Source: Allacma fusca
Lineage: Eukaryota; Arthropoda; Collembola; Symphypleona; Sminthuridae
DNA length: 64,000 bases
Reading direction: 5' to 3'
NCBI GenBank assembly: GCA_947179485.1
Contig: OX359246.1
Coordinates: 34,699,632-34,763,631 of the forward strand
Shown piece after piece: positions 21,731 to 31,804 of this stretch. Made by a program: the position numbers and the translations under genes. A model generated the notes under the pieces. The model saw only the letters and a program-made list of their open reading frames with translations, did no database searches and was not told where the DNA came from. How positions within the stretch are numbered: the stretch's first letter is position 1; each line of letters opens with the position of its first letter.

Positions 21731-24700
21731 ATGGACCTGGATTTCCATTTCTGCGTGGCTGACAGTCAATCCTGCAAAGACGACGACATGTGTGATTCAT
21801 GCTTGGAGATTCAGACGCAAGAAGCCATGGCTGGGGATGCTGCTCCTCTTCCCGTTCTATCACCTACTGTGATGAACGAAGTCATCGAGGTCATGGAAAC
21901 CGACATCCGCAAGAGCAACTTGATCGCCGAACATAACATGTTACAAGACCAACATCTTCTGCAAAATCCAGGTTCTACAAAACTACAATGTTCCTACTGC
22001 CCACTGTATTTTGCTACACAAACTGATTACATTATTCATAAGACATCACATAGATCTAAAAGATACACATGTGTTAGATGTAATATAGAATTTAGTAATA
22101 GAAACTTGTACACTGAACATATTAATGCCCATGATGTAGAATTAGAAATTATTGATGTAAATGATGAAGCTAGGGACAATGGTTCTGTAAGAAAGAAGCG
22201 TATTACTAAAAAAAAGCGTAATAAATTTACATTTAAACTCTATCCCATTAGTTCTAACATATCAGAAAATTTGAAATCATATAGAATAGATCTTAGTAGC
22301 ATGTCACATTCAAACGATATAAGAGGGGTAATGGATGCTATTAGACCTCAGGTAGTTCAACAAATCAAAAATGATTTACAGGTTTTTAGGAATTTAAAAA
22401 TAATATTTCATATTAATTGTATCTTTGAAAAAATAGACTCTGAGGGTAACTCCCAGAGAATGTCAAAGTGGATGTCATCTTTATCACACTTAATTCTTCA
22501 TGAAAGTACTATTGACTTAACCATAGAAACAATTATTCAGAAACTCATAATTATGATTGAAGAATTTTGTGAGAATGGATCGGGGCTAGTTTTGATAGAT
22601 ATTCCAAGTTTAGATATGATTATAACAAAGTATCAACACATGCGGGGTGGTACATACACAAAACTACCTTACTTACTTCAGAATGCACTTGATGAAAACA
22701 AGAAATGCTTATTTATTAACGTTAACAATAGTGCACAGACATACAATCAGGAAAAAGTACATCCTAGCCAACAGCGTTATAGAAGTTCTAGGGATTTAGA
22801 CTCATGCTTTTTATTTGCAATTGCTGCAGGTATACGAGGTTTAAATAATAATGCTCATGAGCAAATGCAACGTTACAGATGCATTATCAGGCAGTTAGAT
22901 TTGACAGGTATACATATGCCAATGACACTAGAGCAGGTCCCTAGGTTTGAACGTCAGAACCCATTCCTTTCTGTTAATATTTTTGGCTTTCATGATACTG
23001 GAATTACAGCTAGCCATAGTGAGTTCGATAATTTAGATGCCAGGGCACACAGCACTAAACGTAGAAACATGATTCATAGAAATACCTTTCCTCTGTATAT
23101 AAGTAAGACAATCGACAGTAATAATATTAATGATGCGGTTACCACTGAAAAAAGGAAGCATAGGGCATTAATTAACAAAAATAGTCATTACAATATAGAC
23201 CTCTTCATGATCATTCAGAAAGATCGCGAGGAGAACATAATTGATCCCACTCAGAAGGTCCCAGCACGAGTTGACGATAGTGTCAACGAACATTTCGTAT
23301 TGTGTAGGGATATTAATAGCTTGTTCTGTCACCCTCAGCTCCGATATAGAGTGCATCTTTGCAGATATTGTTTACAAACATTTCGTTCCGCTGACACTTT
23401 GCTCCGGCATATTGAGCGCTGTTCTTCTATTGGAGCTCAAAAGGCCATCTTTAATTCTGACCCCAAGTCTAAAATTCAATTCGATGGTTTCAATTATATG
23501 GTTCCAGCCCCTTATGTTATATATTTGGACTTTGAGTCCAAACTTGTTTCAAAAGATCCGACGAAAGCTGATAGATATGGCAAAGTTCCGAATCCACATG
23601 CCTACCAATTTCAGCCAACAGTAACTGCTGGGACAAGGGAATATACAGAGGAGCACATCCCATGCTCGTACTCATATATATGTGTAGGTCCCAACGGATC
23701 CCTTAGGCATCAGAACACTTATCACATTCAAAGTGATGATGAGAATCTTATGGACACGTTTTTTACGAATATAAACGTCTTTTCATCTACTTTCTTGGAA
23801 GAAATTGAACTTAGGCAGGCAGAGGCTTCTCGTAATAGGAAGTATCCTTCAAATATGAATTCCATTAACCAGGGCATTTGTTATTTCTGTGAAGGACTCA
23901 TTGATCCATTTAAGGAGGATGGTGAAAAGAGTGTGGAGCATCACGACCATTTTACACATATGTATATAGGGCAGGCTCATAGTAAATGCAACATAAAAGC
24001 TAGTTATTGTAAAAAAATTCCAGTTGTTGTGCATAATCTCTGTGGTTACGATAGTCATCCTATAGTGAAAAATCTGGACCATGAGTCCATTGAGTCAGTC
24101 ACTGCTATCCACTTAGCTCAAGTTTTTGTCTATGGAAATTAATAAAAGGTTAGTATTCATTGACAGTTTAAAGTTTCTGAGTAGTTCCTTGGATAAACTT
24201 GCAGGGGTATTAGGTGAGAAAGGTTCCGAAAAGTTTAAAATTACAAAGGAGGTTTTTAGTCAGGATTATCCTAATGCTACAGCATATCAACACCTGCTTT
24301 TTAAGAAGGGTATATTTCCTTATGAGGCCATAACTTCCTTTTCTGACTTGGTGAAAACGGAACTTCCGCCAATAGAATCCTTTTATTCCAAACTGAAGGA
24401 CGAGCATATTAGTCCGGCTGATTACCAGCATGCTCAATTGGTCTGGGAAAAGTTTGGTATAAAGAATATGGGTGAATACTGCAATTTTTATTGTAAGTTA
24501 GATGTCACCTTGTTGGCGGATATTTTTCAAAATTTCCGTGATCTTTTCATAAGTTCATTTAACTTGGACCCTGCTCGCTTTTTCAGTTTACCAATGATAA
24601 CTTGGCAGGCTGCATTAAAGTATAGCAAGGTTAAATTGGATTATAGCAGAGATAGCGATATGCATGTATTTTTAGAGGCTGGACTTAGGGGTGGTTACGC

Positions 24701-26213
24701 TGGCTCAGGCTCTAAAAGATATGCAGATGCTAATAATAAGTATGTCCCTGAAACTTATAAGCCTTCCAAAGACTGTGAATACATTATGTATTGGGATGCG
24801 AATGCGTTGTATGCAAAGGCAATGGATTCGTATCTGCCCACAAAAAACTTTGCTTGGTTGTCAGACTCAGAAGTCATGTATTTGTCACAAGTTGACAATA
24901 TTATGAACTTGCCTGATGATGACGAAGAAGGCTACTTTTTTTAGGTTGATCTTTCTGTGCATGCAGATAAGCATTATTATTTTAATGACTATCCCCTTGC
25001 ACTGCAAAAGCGATGTGTGGATATCAGTGAAATGTCTGCTCATCAAGTTGACTTGCAAAGTGACTTGAAATTACCTCATGGCTCTATGCAAGTTGGCAAG
25101 CTTATTGCAGATCTGCATCCAAAAACTAAATAGGTAGTTGATTATAGGACTCTTAAAAAGTATATTGAATTAGGTATGTCTCTAGATAGGGTCCATAGAA
25201 TTTTAAAATTTCAGCAGTCAGATTGGTTGAGGTGTTTCATCGATTTATGTACCGAGCAGCGGAAGGTAGCAACCACGGAATTTGAGAAGGATTTCTGGAA
25301 GCTATGCGTGAACGCTTGCTTCGAGAAGTCGATTGAACAGGTTAGAAATAGATCCGTGATTCATGTTTTAACTAAAAATAAAAATTAAAATTCAAAGTTC
25401 AATGATAGGGTTTTAAACTTTTCCCGTAAGTCCTCGTTGAAAGATATCATTATGATAACTCCCAATATTGCTTTATTCGTCATGCGCACAACAACCGCGT
25501 ATTTAAATAAACCCATTTATACAGGAATTTCATGTTTAGATATTAGTAAAATTATAATGTATGACTTTTACTATAATTATCTTAAGGCAAAGTATAATAG
25601 CGATAGTAATTGCGAGGTGAAACTTATAGGTACAGACACAGATAGTTTAATGGTGAGCATAGTGAGTCCTAATCATAATTTAGATGTATATAAGGATATG
25701 AGGGAACATCATGAACTTTTTGACTTATCTAATTTTAAGCCTTGTAGTAGTGTAAATGCTGAGTGGGGCAAGTTTTATGTAGAAGATAATAAAAAAGTTA
25801 GAGGTGTTATGAAGGATGTCTCAGCGGGGCATCCGATTAAGTCTTTCCGGTTTTTAAAATCTAAAATGTATGCTTACTTAACTTATGATGGTCTAGTCGA
25901 TAAGAAAGCTAAGGGTATTCCAAAATCTTATGTTAAGAATCATCAGACGTTTGATGATTTTGATCGAGTATTAAAAGATGCATGGGAAACTAAAATGGTT
26001 AGATATAGAAAAATAACTTCAACATGACATAGGTTATATAATGTAAATGAACAGAAACGTGGTTTAAATGCTTTTGATAATAAGAGGTATCACAGTACTT
26101 TTAATAGAAGTTTAGCGTATGGGCATAGGGACGTTGAGGTTCATAATAATTTGGATAAGTTACTTAAAATAATGGAAGATGATAAGTTTGCAAATATTGA
26201 TTGTGATACATGA
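21731..26213 (+). pseudogene. Polinton protein-primed DNA polymerase B (fossil)
   Basis: Family B polymerase of the protein-primed type, which copies the element from its ends. In order are seen: two C2H2 zinc fingers (CSYCPLYF and CVRCNIEF with their His pairs), a long N-terminal region, exonuclease box I (YLDFES), a Cys/His insertion with HDHF, a box II-like HNLCGYDSH, box III (YCKLD), polymerase motif A (WDANALYAKAM), motif B (KLCVNACFEK) and motif C (GTDTDS). Motif order and spacing fit Polinton PolB. The gene is broken at a few points and is treated as a fossil. Confidence 0.92.
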
Positions 26214-26340
26214 TGTAAAAAAATATATTGTTAATAATTTTGTAAATATGTATTAATAATGTGTAAATAAAAAACAAATGTCTAAAAACAAAATCATATA
26301 ATTTTCCACTCTTTGAATCATTTCACATTATTGTTTCATC

Positions 26341-26991
26341 ATGGACGCACCTACATTTGATTACACTCTGCATGCACCTTTTAACTTTGTTATTTCGGGA
26401 CCAACTATGAGCGGGAAATCCCAGCTTACTAAAAGCATTATATCTCGAAGGAATGAAATCATTTTTCCAACCATAGAGCATGTTGTGTACTGCTACGGTA
26501 TTGATCAACCCAATGAATTTGCATCGATGAAGAAACAATTCCCTGAAATACAATTTCATCACGGGTTGCCTAAAGAATACGGCGACGACATGCTCAGTCC
26601 ATATCTTTACATATTGGATGATCTAATGGAGGAAGCTTCAAAATCGAAAGACGTCATGCAAGCATTTGTTAGAGGTAGCCATCATCGAAATTGTTCCATC
26701 ATTTTCATAACACAAAACTTTTTTCATGATGGACTTAGACCTTTAACAACCAATGCCAAATATATTTGCTTATTCAAGAACCCGAGGGAAACTCAAGTTG
26801 TGAATAAGATTGGATGTCAAATGAACTGTGGGAAAAAGCATGAGCTTATGGAAGATGCATATAAGCAGTGTATTTCAGTACCTCATGGATACCTTATGAT
26901 TGATTGCAGCCAGACTCAAAATGATAATTATAGACTTAGAAGCAATGTATTTCCAGATCCAGATTGTATTATATTTATTAATCAGAAATAA
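26341..26991 (+). CDS. Polinton A32-like packaging ATPase
   Basis: The protein has 216 residues with Walker A (SGPTMSGKSQ, about 19-28), Walker B (LYILDD, about 90-95) and a downstream sensor-like FITQN. This is the FtsK/HerA-related genome-packaging ATPase family shared by Polintons, virophages and adenovirus relatives. The frame looks whole and follows the polymerase closely on the same strand. Part of a fossil element. Confidence 0.9.
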   Translation: MDAPTFDYTLHAPFNFVISGPTMSGKSQLTKSIISRRNEIIFPTIEHVVYCYGIDQPNEFASMKKQFPEIQFHHGLPKEYGDDMLSPYLYILDDLMEEASKSKDVMQAFVRGSHHRNCSIIFITQNFFHDGLRPLTTNAKYICLFKNPRETQVVNKIGCQMNCGKKHELMEDAYKQCISVPHGYLMIDCSQTQNDNYRLRSNVFPDPDCIIFINQK

Positions 26992-27010
26992 AAAAAAGAT
27001 TACAAATGAT

Positions 27011-27755
27011 TCAAAAATTAATTACATAATGCATAGCAATATCCTTGAAATCGCTCATCAGCATGGTAATGGTGTTTTGATGTTGCGTGAGAGTGATCTG
27101 TCTCTCATCGCAATCTTTGCATGCCCAGTCAATTTGAGCAAACGTAGTCTTCATGATATCTTGCCTGTCAAATCCATCCTTGCACGCTGCACAGTAACTT
27201 GGGTACGGCTTGAAATAAATCTTGTCAGGTCGTGCCTCTCGCTTTAGTCTAGTAGGGACATCAGTACCCTTCATTTTTTGAGTGATGATTTTCACAATAG
27301 CAGCGTTCTTAACAGGTGGAGTTGATTTCCTCCTATTAGACTTGGGATCAACACATTTCTTGATAAATGATGATGTAACACATTGAGAATCCTTAGGAGG
27401 ATTATTATTCCAGTCAAATGTTCCACAAACATCCTGCCCAATGGATTCCAAACGATCTGCCTCTGCAGCAGACGCAGATACAACTGCTGTAAACATCAAA
27501 ATTAATTACTACCTCAACTTAAATATTATCCATGCTTCCGAACGAGGTACGAAGGAAGGGTGGGACGATGGGTAAGGTTTGGGTTTTTTCCCCTCCCCCT
27601 CCTTTTTCGCCAAACCGTAACGGAAGCGCGGCGGCGGCGGCGGGGCGCGGAGGGAGTGGGCGCGGAGTTGAATTGTTAGAATGGGATTTTGTCAACTTAC
27701 CATTGATGCTGTGTTCAATTTCCATAGCGGCTTTAACCAGCTGTGCTTGAGCCAT
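27011..27755 (-). CDS. Polinton unknown protein with Cys-pair motif, probably spliced
   Basis: A short start exon (MAQAQLVKAAMEIEHSIN) and a main exon of about 155 residues are separated by a stretch of about 200 bp with donor- and acceptor-like borders. The main part holds YCAACKDGF and WACKDCDERQ, a possible two-CxxC zinc ribbon. The family is not recognised. The intervening stretch contains an odd GC-rich island. Confidence 0.5.
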
Positions 27756-28011
27756 TATTACTGCTAGTTAGATGGGAACAGTTCGAATGAGTAATGAACG
27801 CGCAGTGGTGATGAAGGTATATCGACACTAGACAGTTGATGCCAATTGTCAGGAAAAAGAAGAAAATTGGGATGACAATTGAAAAATCCATGCAGATGAG
27901 ATGAGTAGAATGGTTGATGTTAGAATGATTTAGGAAATGGGTCAAACACGGTATTTATGCTCAGAATAAGAATTTATTTTTTTTATTTGTCAAGGAATTG
28001 TACATGCAAGG

Positions 28012-28767
28012 TTAAAAATGTTCTGGAAAGTTCGGGTTTCGATTGAACCCAAAGTTTCGTCTTATACGTTCATCAACATGCCTACTGCAGTCCTCCAACG
28101 TATCATGGATGTCGCTGATACGTCCTCTGCACGTGTTATAATAGTACACAAGGTTACTGATGATCTCTGGAGTTTGTTCCAGTTTCCAATTAACACGCAT
28201 CTTTTTCCCACTCAAAGTGGTTCGTTGAACGTTCATGAATAAACGTTGCCCATCCTCAGAACGAGAGTACCAAACCTTGGGGCGGTTGGGATCCTTGGGA
28301 TGACCATGAAGCTTGAAAAATGGTTTTCCATACGTATCCTTTACTTGTTCTTTCTCCGGTTCCCCTGCTTCATCAAAAGATGGAGACTCATTCGATTCGC
28401 CCGGTATAGATTCATCCGATGATGCCCGCTTACGAGTAGCAATCAGCATATCCCGATACTGCGTAGTTGTTGAGTCCACTTGGTCACCAACTTCGTTGGC
28501 CGTAGTAGTATTAGTAGGTAAATCGATCAGAGCTTCGTTGGACTTGTCTTGCACAGATACATCCATTGAAGCGTCAGCTTCACTGGTAGAGTCCTTGCCT
28601 TTAACAGATAAATCAAGTACAGAGTCAGGTCCACTGGTGGAGGTAACCTCACCTTCAACCGTTTTCATGCATTGATTGATTTCAGTATCCATCTTCTTGT
28701 TGAGTTCTCTAAAAAATTTAAACAGTGTAAACAATAGCCTGAAAGTCTTCAAGATGCAGTCATGCAT
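28012..28767 (-). CDS. Polinton unknown protein, acidic N-terminus and basic C-terminus
   Basis: Up to 251 residues (a later Met at residue 26 gives MDTEINQ as an alternative start). The first 150 residues are rich in Ser, Asp, Glu and Thr and look disordered. The last 100 are ordered-looking (KPFFKLHGHPKDPNRPKVWY, then DIHDTLEDCSRHVDERI). I do not recognise it. Similar position-specific unknowns are common in Polintons. Confidence 0.55.
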   Translation of the reverse strand: MHDCILKTFRLLFTLFKFFRELNKKMDTEINQCMKTVEGEVTSTSGPDSVLDLSVKGKDSTSEADASMDVSVQDKSNEALIDLPTNTTTANEVGDQVDSTTTQYRDMLIATRKRASSDESIPGESNESPSFDEAGEPEKEQVKDTYGKPFFKLHGHPKDPNRPKVWYSRSEDGQRLFMNVQRTTLSGKKMRVNWKLEQTPEIISNLVYYYNTCRGRISDIHDTLEDCSRHVDERIRRNFGFNRNPNFPEHF

Positions 28768-28779
28768 TTTGATGTAAGT

Positions 28780-29094
28780 AACAAATTTTCAATCAAAACC
28801 ATACCGACAGACTTGGATTTAACAAGTTGAATGTTTGCTGTGCTTCTTCAACGGGGATAATATGTATAATATTTAATTGCAGTATTTTCAAAGCGTTGTT
28901 GAACTCAAATTGTGAAATATACAAGTTGAGATGTCAGAAGCTGAATGATACAAACTGTAGCAACAAGCGCGGTATTTATTCCCCCAAAAAATGTGGGGGT
29001 CATAGAGCAATCCTTGATAAACTATGTAACAAGGACAGTCAGCAGGATCTAAAGGTGTATGCGTATCATGGAATATGTTGTTGCTGTAGTAGTA
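28780..29094. other. Polinton non-coding gap
   Basis: This stretch separates two leftward genes. A rightward frame here is Cys/Asn-rich and without recognisable features, and is probably chance. Confidence 0.5.
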
Positions 29095-30027
29095 TTAATA
29101 ATTGACCTTGGAAAGTTCCTGACTGTAAAATCCGCCTTCCATAACGTCATTATCTTTGGGATCAGTTAAGTAATACATGCGGGGGTTTGAGTTTCCTACT
29201 CTGTTTATAGTAAACACCTCTGGTTTAAAACGTCTAGAGTATCCTTTTTCAAAACGACCTTTATCAATTGAAATGAGAACACGATCTCCAACATTGAACT
29301 TGGGCTTATCATAAGACTTTAGTTCCTTATTTCCATATAGATTGAACCATACCTCCATTTCATTTTTAGAGTTAACATTTACTGGCGCGAATTTTGTACT
29401 GGAATGAACAGTTGCATTATAATTTCGAACTAATTTCGGTAAAACATGAACAAATCTATAGCTTCCTTTATGCTGCACACATCGACTTATCTTTTCCATA
29501 ATGGTTCGATTAAATCTTTCAACGATACAGGCCTTCAGTTCAGATTGAACATGAAAGATTTCAATTCCGTTATTCACGCAAAATTCTTTGAAATCTTTTT
29601 TAAATTCACCACCTTTGTCACACTGAATTCTTTTTGGTTGTCTACCAGAGGTTTTCAATACTTTCTTGAAAACTGTTATTACATCCAAGCTATTTTTGGT
29701 TTTAACAAGGTGGACAAAGGCATATTTACTAAAAGCATCGATAATGCTTAACAGATACCTATGATTGTTATTAAATTTGGAGTAAGCTGATATATCTATT
29801 AAATCAATTACCCACTGTTCGTCTATTCCATGCACCACAACCTGACGTCTTGTAAATTTACGTATTGCAGGTTTGTTTTCAGTGTAAGTTGGGATACCAC
29901 GTAGAATTCTTTCAATTGTAGATCTACATTCCCCACCTTTATAATGTTTCATAAAATTACTTAAACCAGAAAAACTACCTTTGAATTTCGGGTTCAGATA
30001 CAGAAACTTTATTTTTGCATCTGACAT
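29095..30027 (-). CDS. Polinton retroviral-type integrase
   Basis: The frame of 310 residues covers a zinc-binding-like N-terminal part, an RNase H-fold core with DDE residues (WVIDLID near 75, CDKGGEF near 138, VERFNRT near 174) and an SH3-like/chromo-type C-terminal part (FNVGDRVLISIDKGRFEKGY). This family inserts Polintons with 6-bp duplications, as seen at the ends of this element. The frame looks whole. Confidence 0.93.
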   Translation of the reverse strand: MSDAKIKFLYLNPKFKGSFSGLSNFMKHYKGGECRSTIERILRGIPTYTENKPAIRKFTRRQVVVHGIDEQWVIDLIDISAYSKFNNNHRYLLSIIDAFSKYAFVHLVKTKNSLDVITVFKKVLKTSGRQPKRIQCDKGGEFKKDFKEFCVNNGIEIFHVQSELKACIVERFNRTIMEKISRCVQHKGSYRFVHVLPKLVRNYNATVHSSTKFAPVNVNSKNEMEVWFNLYGNKELKSYDKPKFNVGDRVLISIDKGRFEKGYSRRFKPEVFTINRVGNSNPRMYYLTDPKDNDVMEGGFYSQELSKVNY

Positions 30028-30153
30028 TGTGCAATGACGCTAGTTAAATATACTTTATAATAATTGTACATTGGCTTATGTAAGTCAGATAATATAGGGA
30101 ACTGTATTAGTTCACATGTATTGTTTTTTAACTTCCGAAAACGAACATCAAGT

Positions 30154-30474
30154 ATGAAGCGGTTGCTTAGAAATCAGTTATTTTTAAAAAAATGCAAGTG
30201 CAAACGTAAAGTTAATGATTGTCTTAATAAAGCTTCCAATGACGAAGTTAAAACTTTATCTGAATGTGCTCGTAATCTAATTATAGGTAATGTACCCATA
30301 TCTCCAACAACAGTTGAGAAACTGCGTCCATACAAAAAACATCTACGTGAACTCTCGCTAAAATCTCTATCATTGAGAAAAAAACGTAAAGTTCTTCAGC
30401 GTGGTGGGGGATTCTTCATACCTATTCTAGCTTCATTAGCAACTTCCTTACTGTCAAACGTTCTTGCGAATTAA
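30154..30474 (+). CDS. Polinton small basic protein with GGG-hydrophobic tail
   Basis: About 106 residues, Lys/Arg-rich, ending VLQRGGGFFIPILASLATSL. The QRGGG stretch fits the QxGx-G form of adenovirus-protease cleavage sites, so it may be a core or membrane-active structural protein processed by the element's own protease. The role is inferred. The Met at 30,154 is preferred because the protein becomes basic from there. Confidence 0.55.
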   Translation: MKRLLRNQLFLKKCKCKRKVNDCLNKASNDEVKTLSECARNLIIGNVPISPTTVEKLRPYKKHLRELSLKSLSLRKKRKVLQRGGGFFIPILASLATSLLSNVLAN

Positions 30475-30483
30475 TTTTTTAGC

Positions 30484-31266
30484 ATGACTAAGCGAATGAA
30501 GCTGATTCCAGAATCGCTGTATAATGCGATAATGTCAAAGACGAATGATAATATTAACGACCCAGCAAAGATACTAAATTCACACGTGCAGTCTAACGAA
30601 GTAACACAAGCTCTGTATGGTGAATATGCTAGGCAGATGAAAAATAAAAAACATTACGATGACAATCAACCATTGCTTGTTAAGTTGTTTAACCAGCAAG
30701 GGAATGTGTTGACCCCGCTTTTCAACAAACATTCGTTGGGTGTACAATCTAAACCAAACAATCCAACTGCTACTACTAGTACCACTACTACAAACGTTCC
30801 TATTAAAAAAGATCGGGGAAGCAGGCAAATTACTTCTAGTAATTCCTCATATTTTACCTCAAAGCTACTCGCCGATTCTGAGACTCAAGATAATGACAAT
30901 CCGTATATGAGTGATCTGACAGATGACTATTATGAAAATATTTCTCAATCTGACGAGCCCATGGATATTACCCCAAAAGGAATGTCGCGGGAAGCTTCCC
31001 CTGATATAATAAAAGGTTATTACCAAAATAAACTGAGACAACAGCGTAAGCGAAACATGGATTCTAAAAGAATTCTTAAAGGACCGAGGTTAAAAGTTGC
31101 AGGACCACATCGTAAACGTATACGGATTCAACTTGCCGCATTACCCTCGAAAGTAATAAAGAAACACGATTATGACGATAAATGCAAGGGATGTCTTTTA
31201 GCGAAGAATCAACGTGGTAAAGGAAACATGCGGAGGATACTATCCAATTGGAAAATTTTTGATTAA
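30484..31266 (+). CDS. Polinton unknown protein, 260 residues
   Basis: The N-terminus (MTKRMKLIPESLYNAIM) resembles the start of a protein often found in arthropod Polintons (recollection, not searched). A Thr/Ser-rich linker, an acidic segment (SDLTDDYYENISQSDEP) and a basic C-terminus with a CKGC pair follow. It lies 10 bp after the previous gene on the same strand. Confidence 0.55.
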   Translation: MTKRMKLIPESLYNAIMSKTNDNINDPAKILNSHVQSNEVTQALYGEYARQMKNKKHYDDNQPLLVKLFNQQGNVLTPLFNKHSLGVQSKPNNPTATTSTTTTNVPIKKDRGSRQITSSNSSYFTSKLLADSETQDNDNPYMSDLTDDYYENISQSDEPMDITPKGMSREASPDIIKGYYQNKLRQQRKRNMDSKRILKGPRLKVAGPHRKRIRIQLAALPSKVIKKHDYDDKCKGCLLAKNQRGKGNMRRILSNWKIFD

Positions 31267-31399
31267 TAAGTTTTATTAATTTTTTCAAACTTTGTTACAT
31301 TCTGAAGAATTGTTTTACTACAGCAATTATGTTTTAATAAATATTGTCTTGATGCAATAAAATATGACACGTACTTGTCATTTCGAGTATAATTATTTG

Positions 31400-31804
31400 T
31401 AAATTCACAATAAATCTTCATGGGACTACATCGCTGTAGACGTTTGTACAAAAAAAAAACAATACATAATTCCCACATACTGTCGAGCCCCAATTCTGCA
31501 GCTGTTTAATATTTTCTCTCACGCAAGCCTTACATCGCTTAGCAAATATTTTGAAATCTTTGACATAGTGGCTTATACCAAACCCATACGAATCAAAAAA
31601 CTCCAAGCAGCTGGTTTTACTCTCCTTATAAAATGCCAGCCAATGATCCCCTGGTTTTGTACTTGGATCTGAATTAACCACTAGACATAGCGGAAATCGG
31701 TCAAATTTTACATGTTTCAACTTATCACATGATATTACATCAAATTTAGCATTTCTGGTTTTACATATTACATTAAGATAATTATAAACTTGATCCGTAT
31801 TCAT
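31400..31804 (-). CDS. Polinton adenain-like cysteine protease
   Basis: The hallmarks of the adenovirus maturation-protease family are present in order: GDHWLAFY (catalytic His), EFFDSYG (acidic partner) and QNWGSTVCGNYVLFF (oxyanion Gln and catalytic Cys). It cleaves structural precursors in related viruses. The 3' part may be slightly altered; treated as part of the fossil. Confidence 0.88.

Noticed and set aside
28827-29105. Cys/Asn-rich plus-strand frame in the Polinton
   Set aside because: No recognisable motif, lies in the gap between two leftward genes and overlaps the integrase end.
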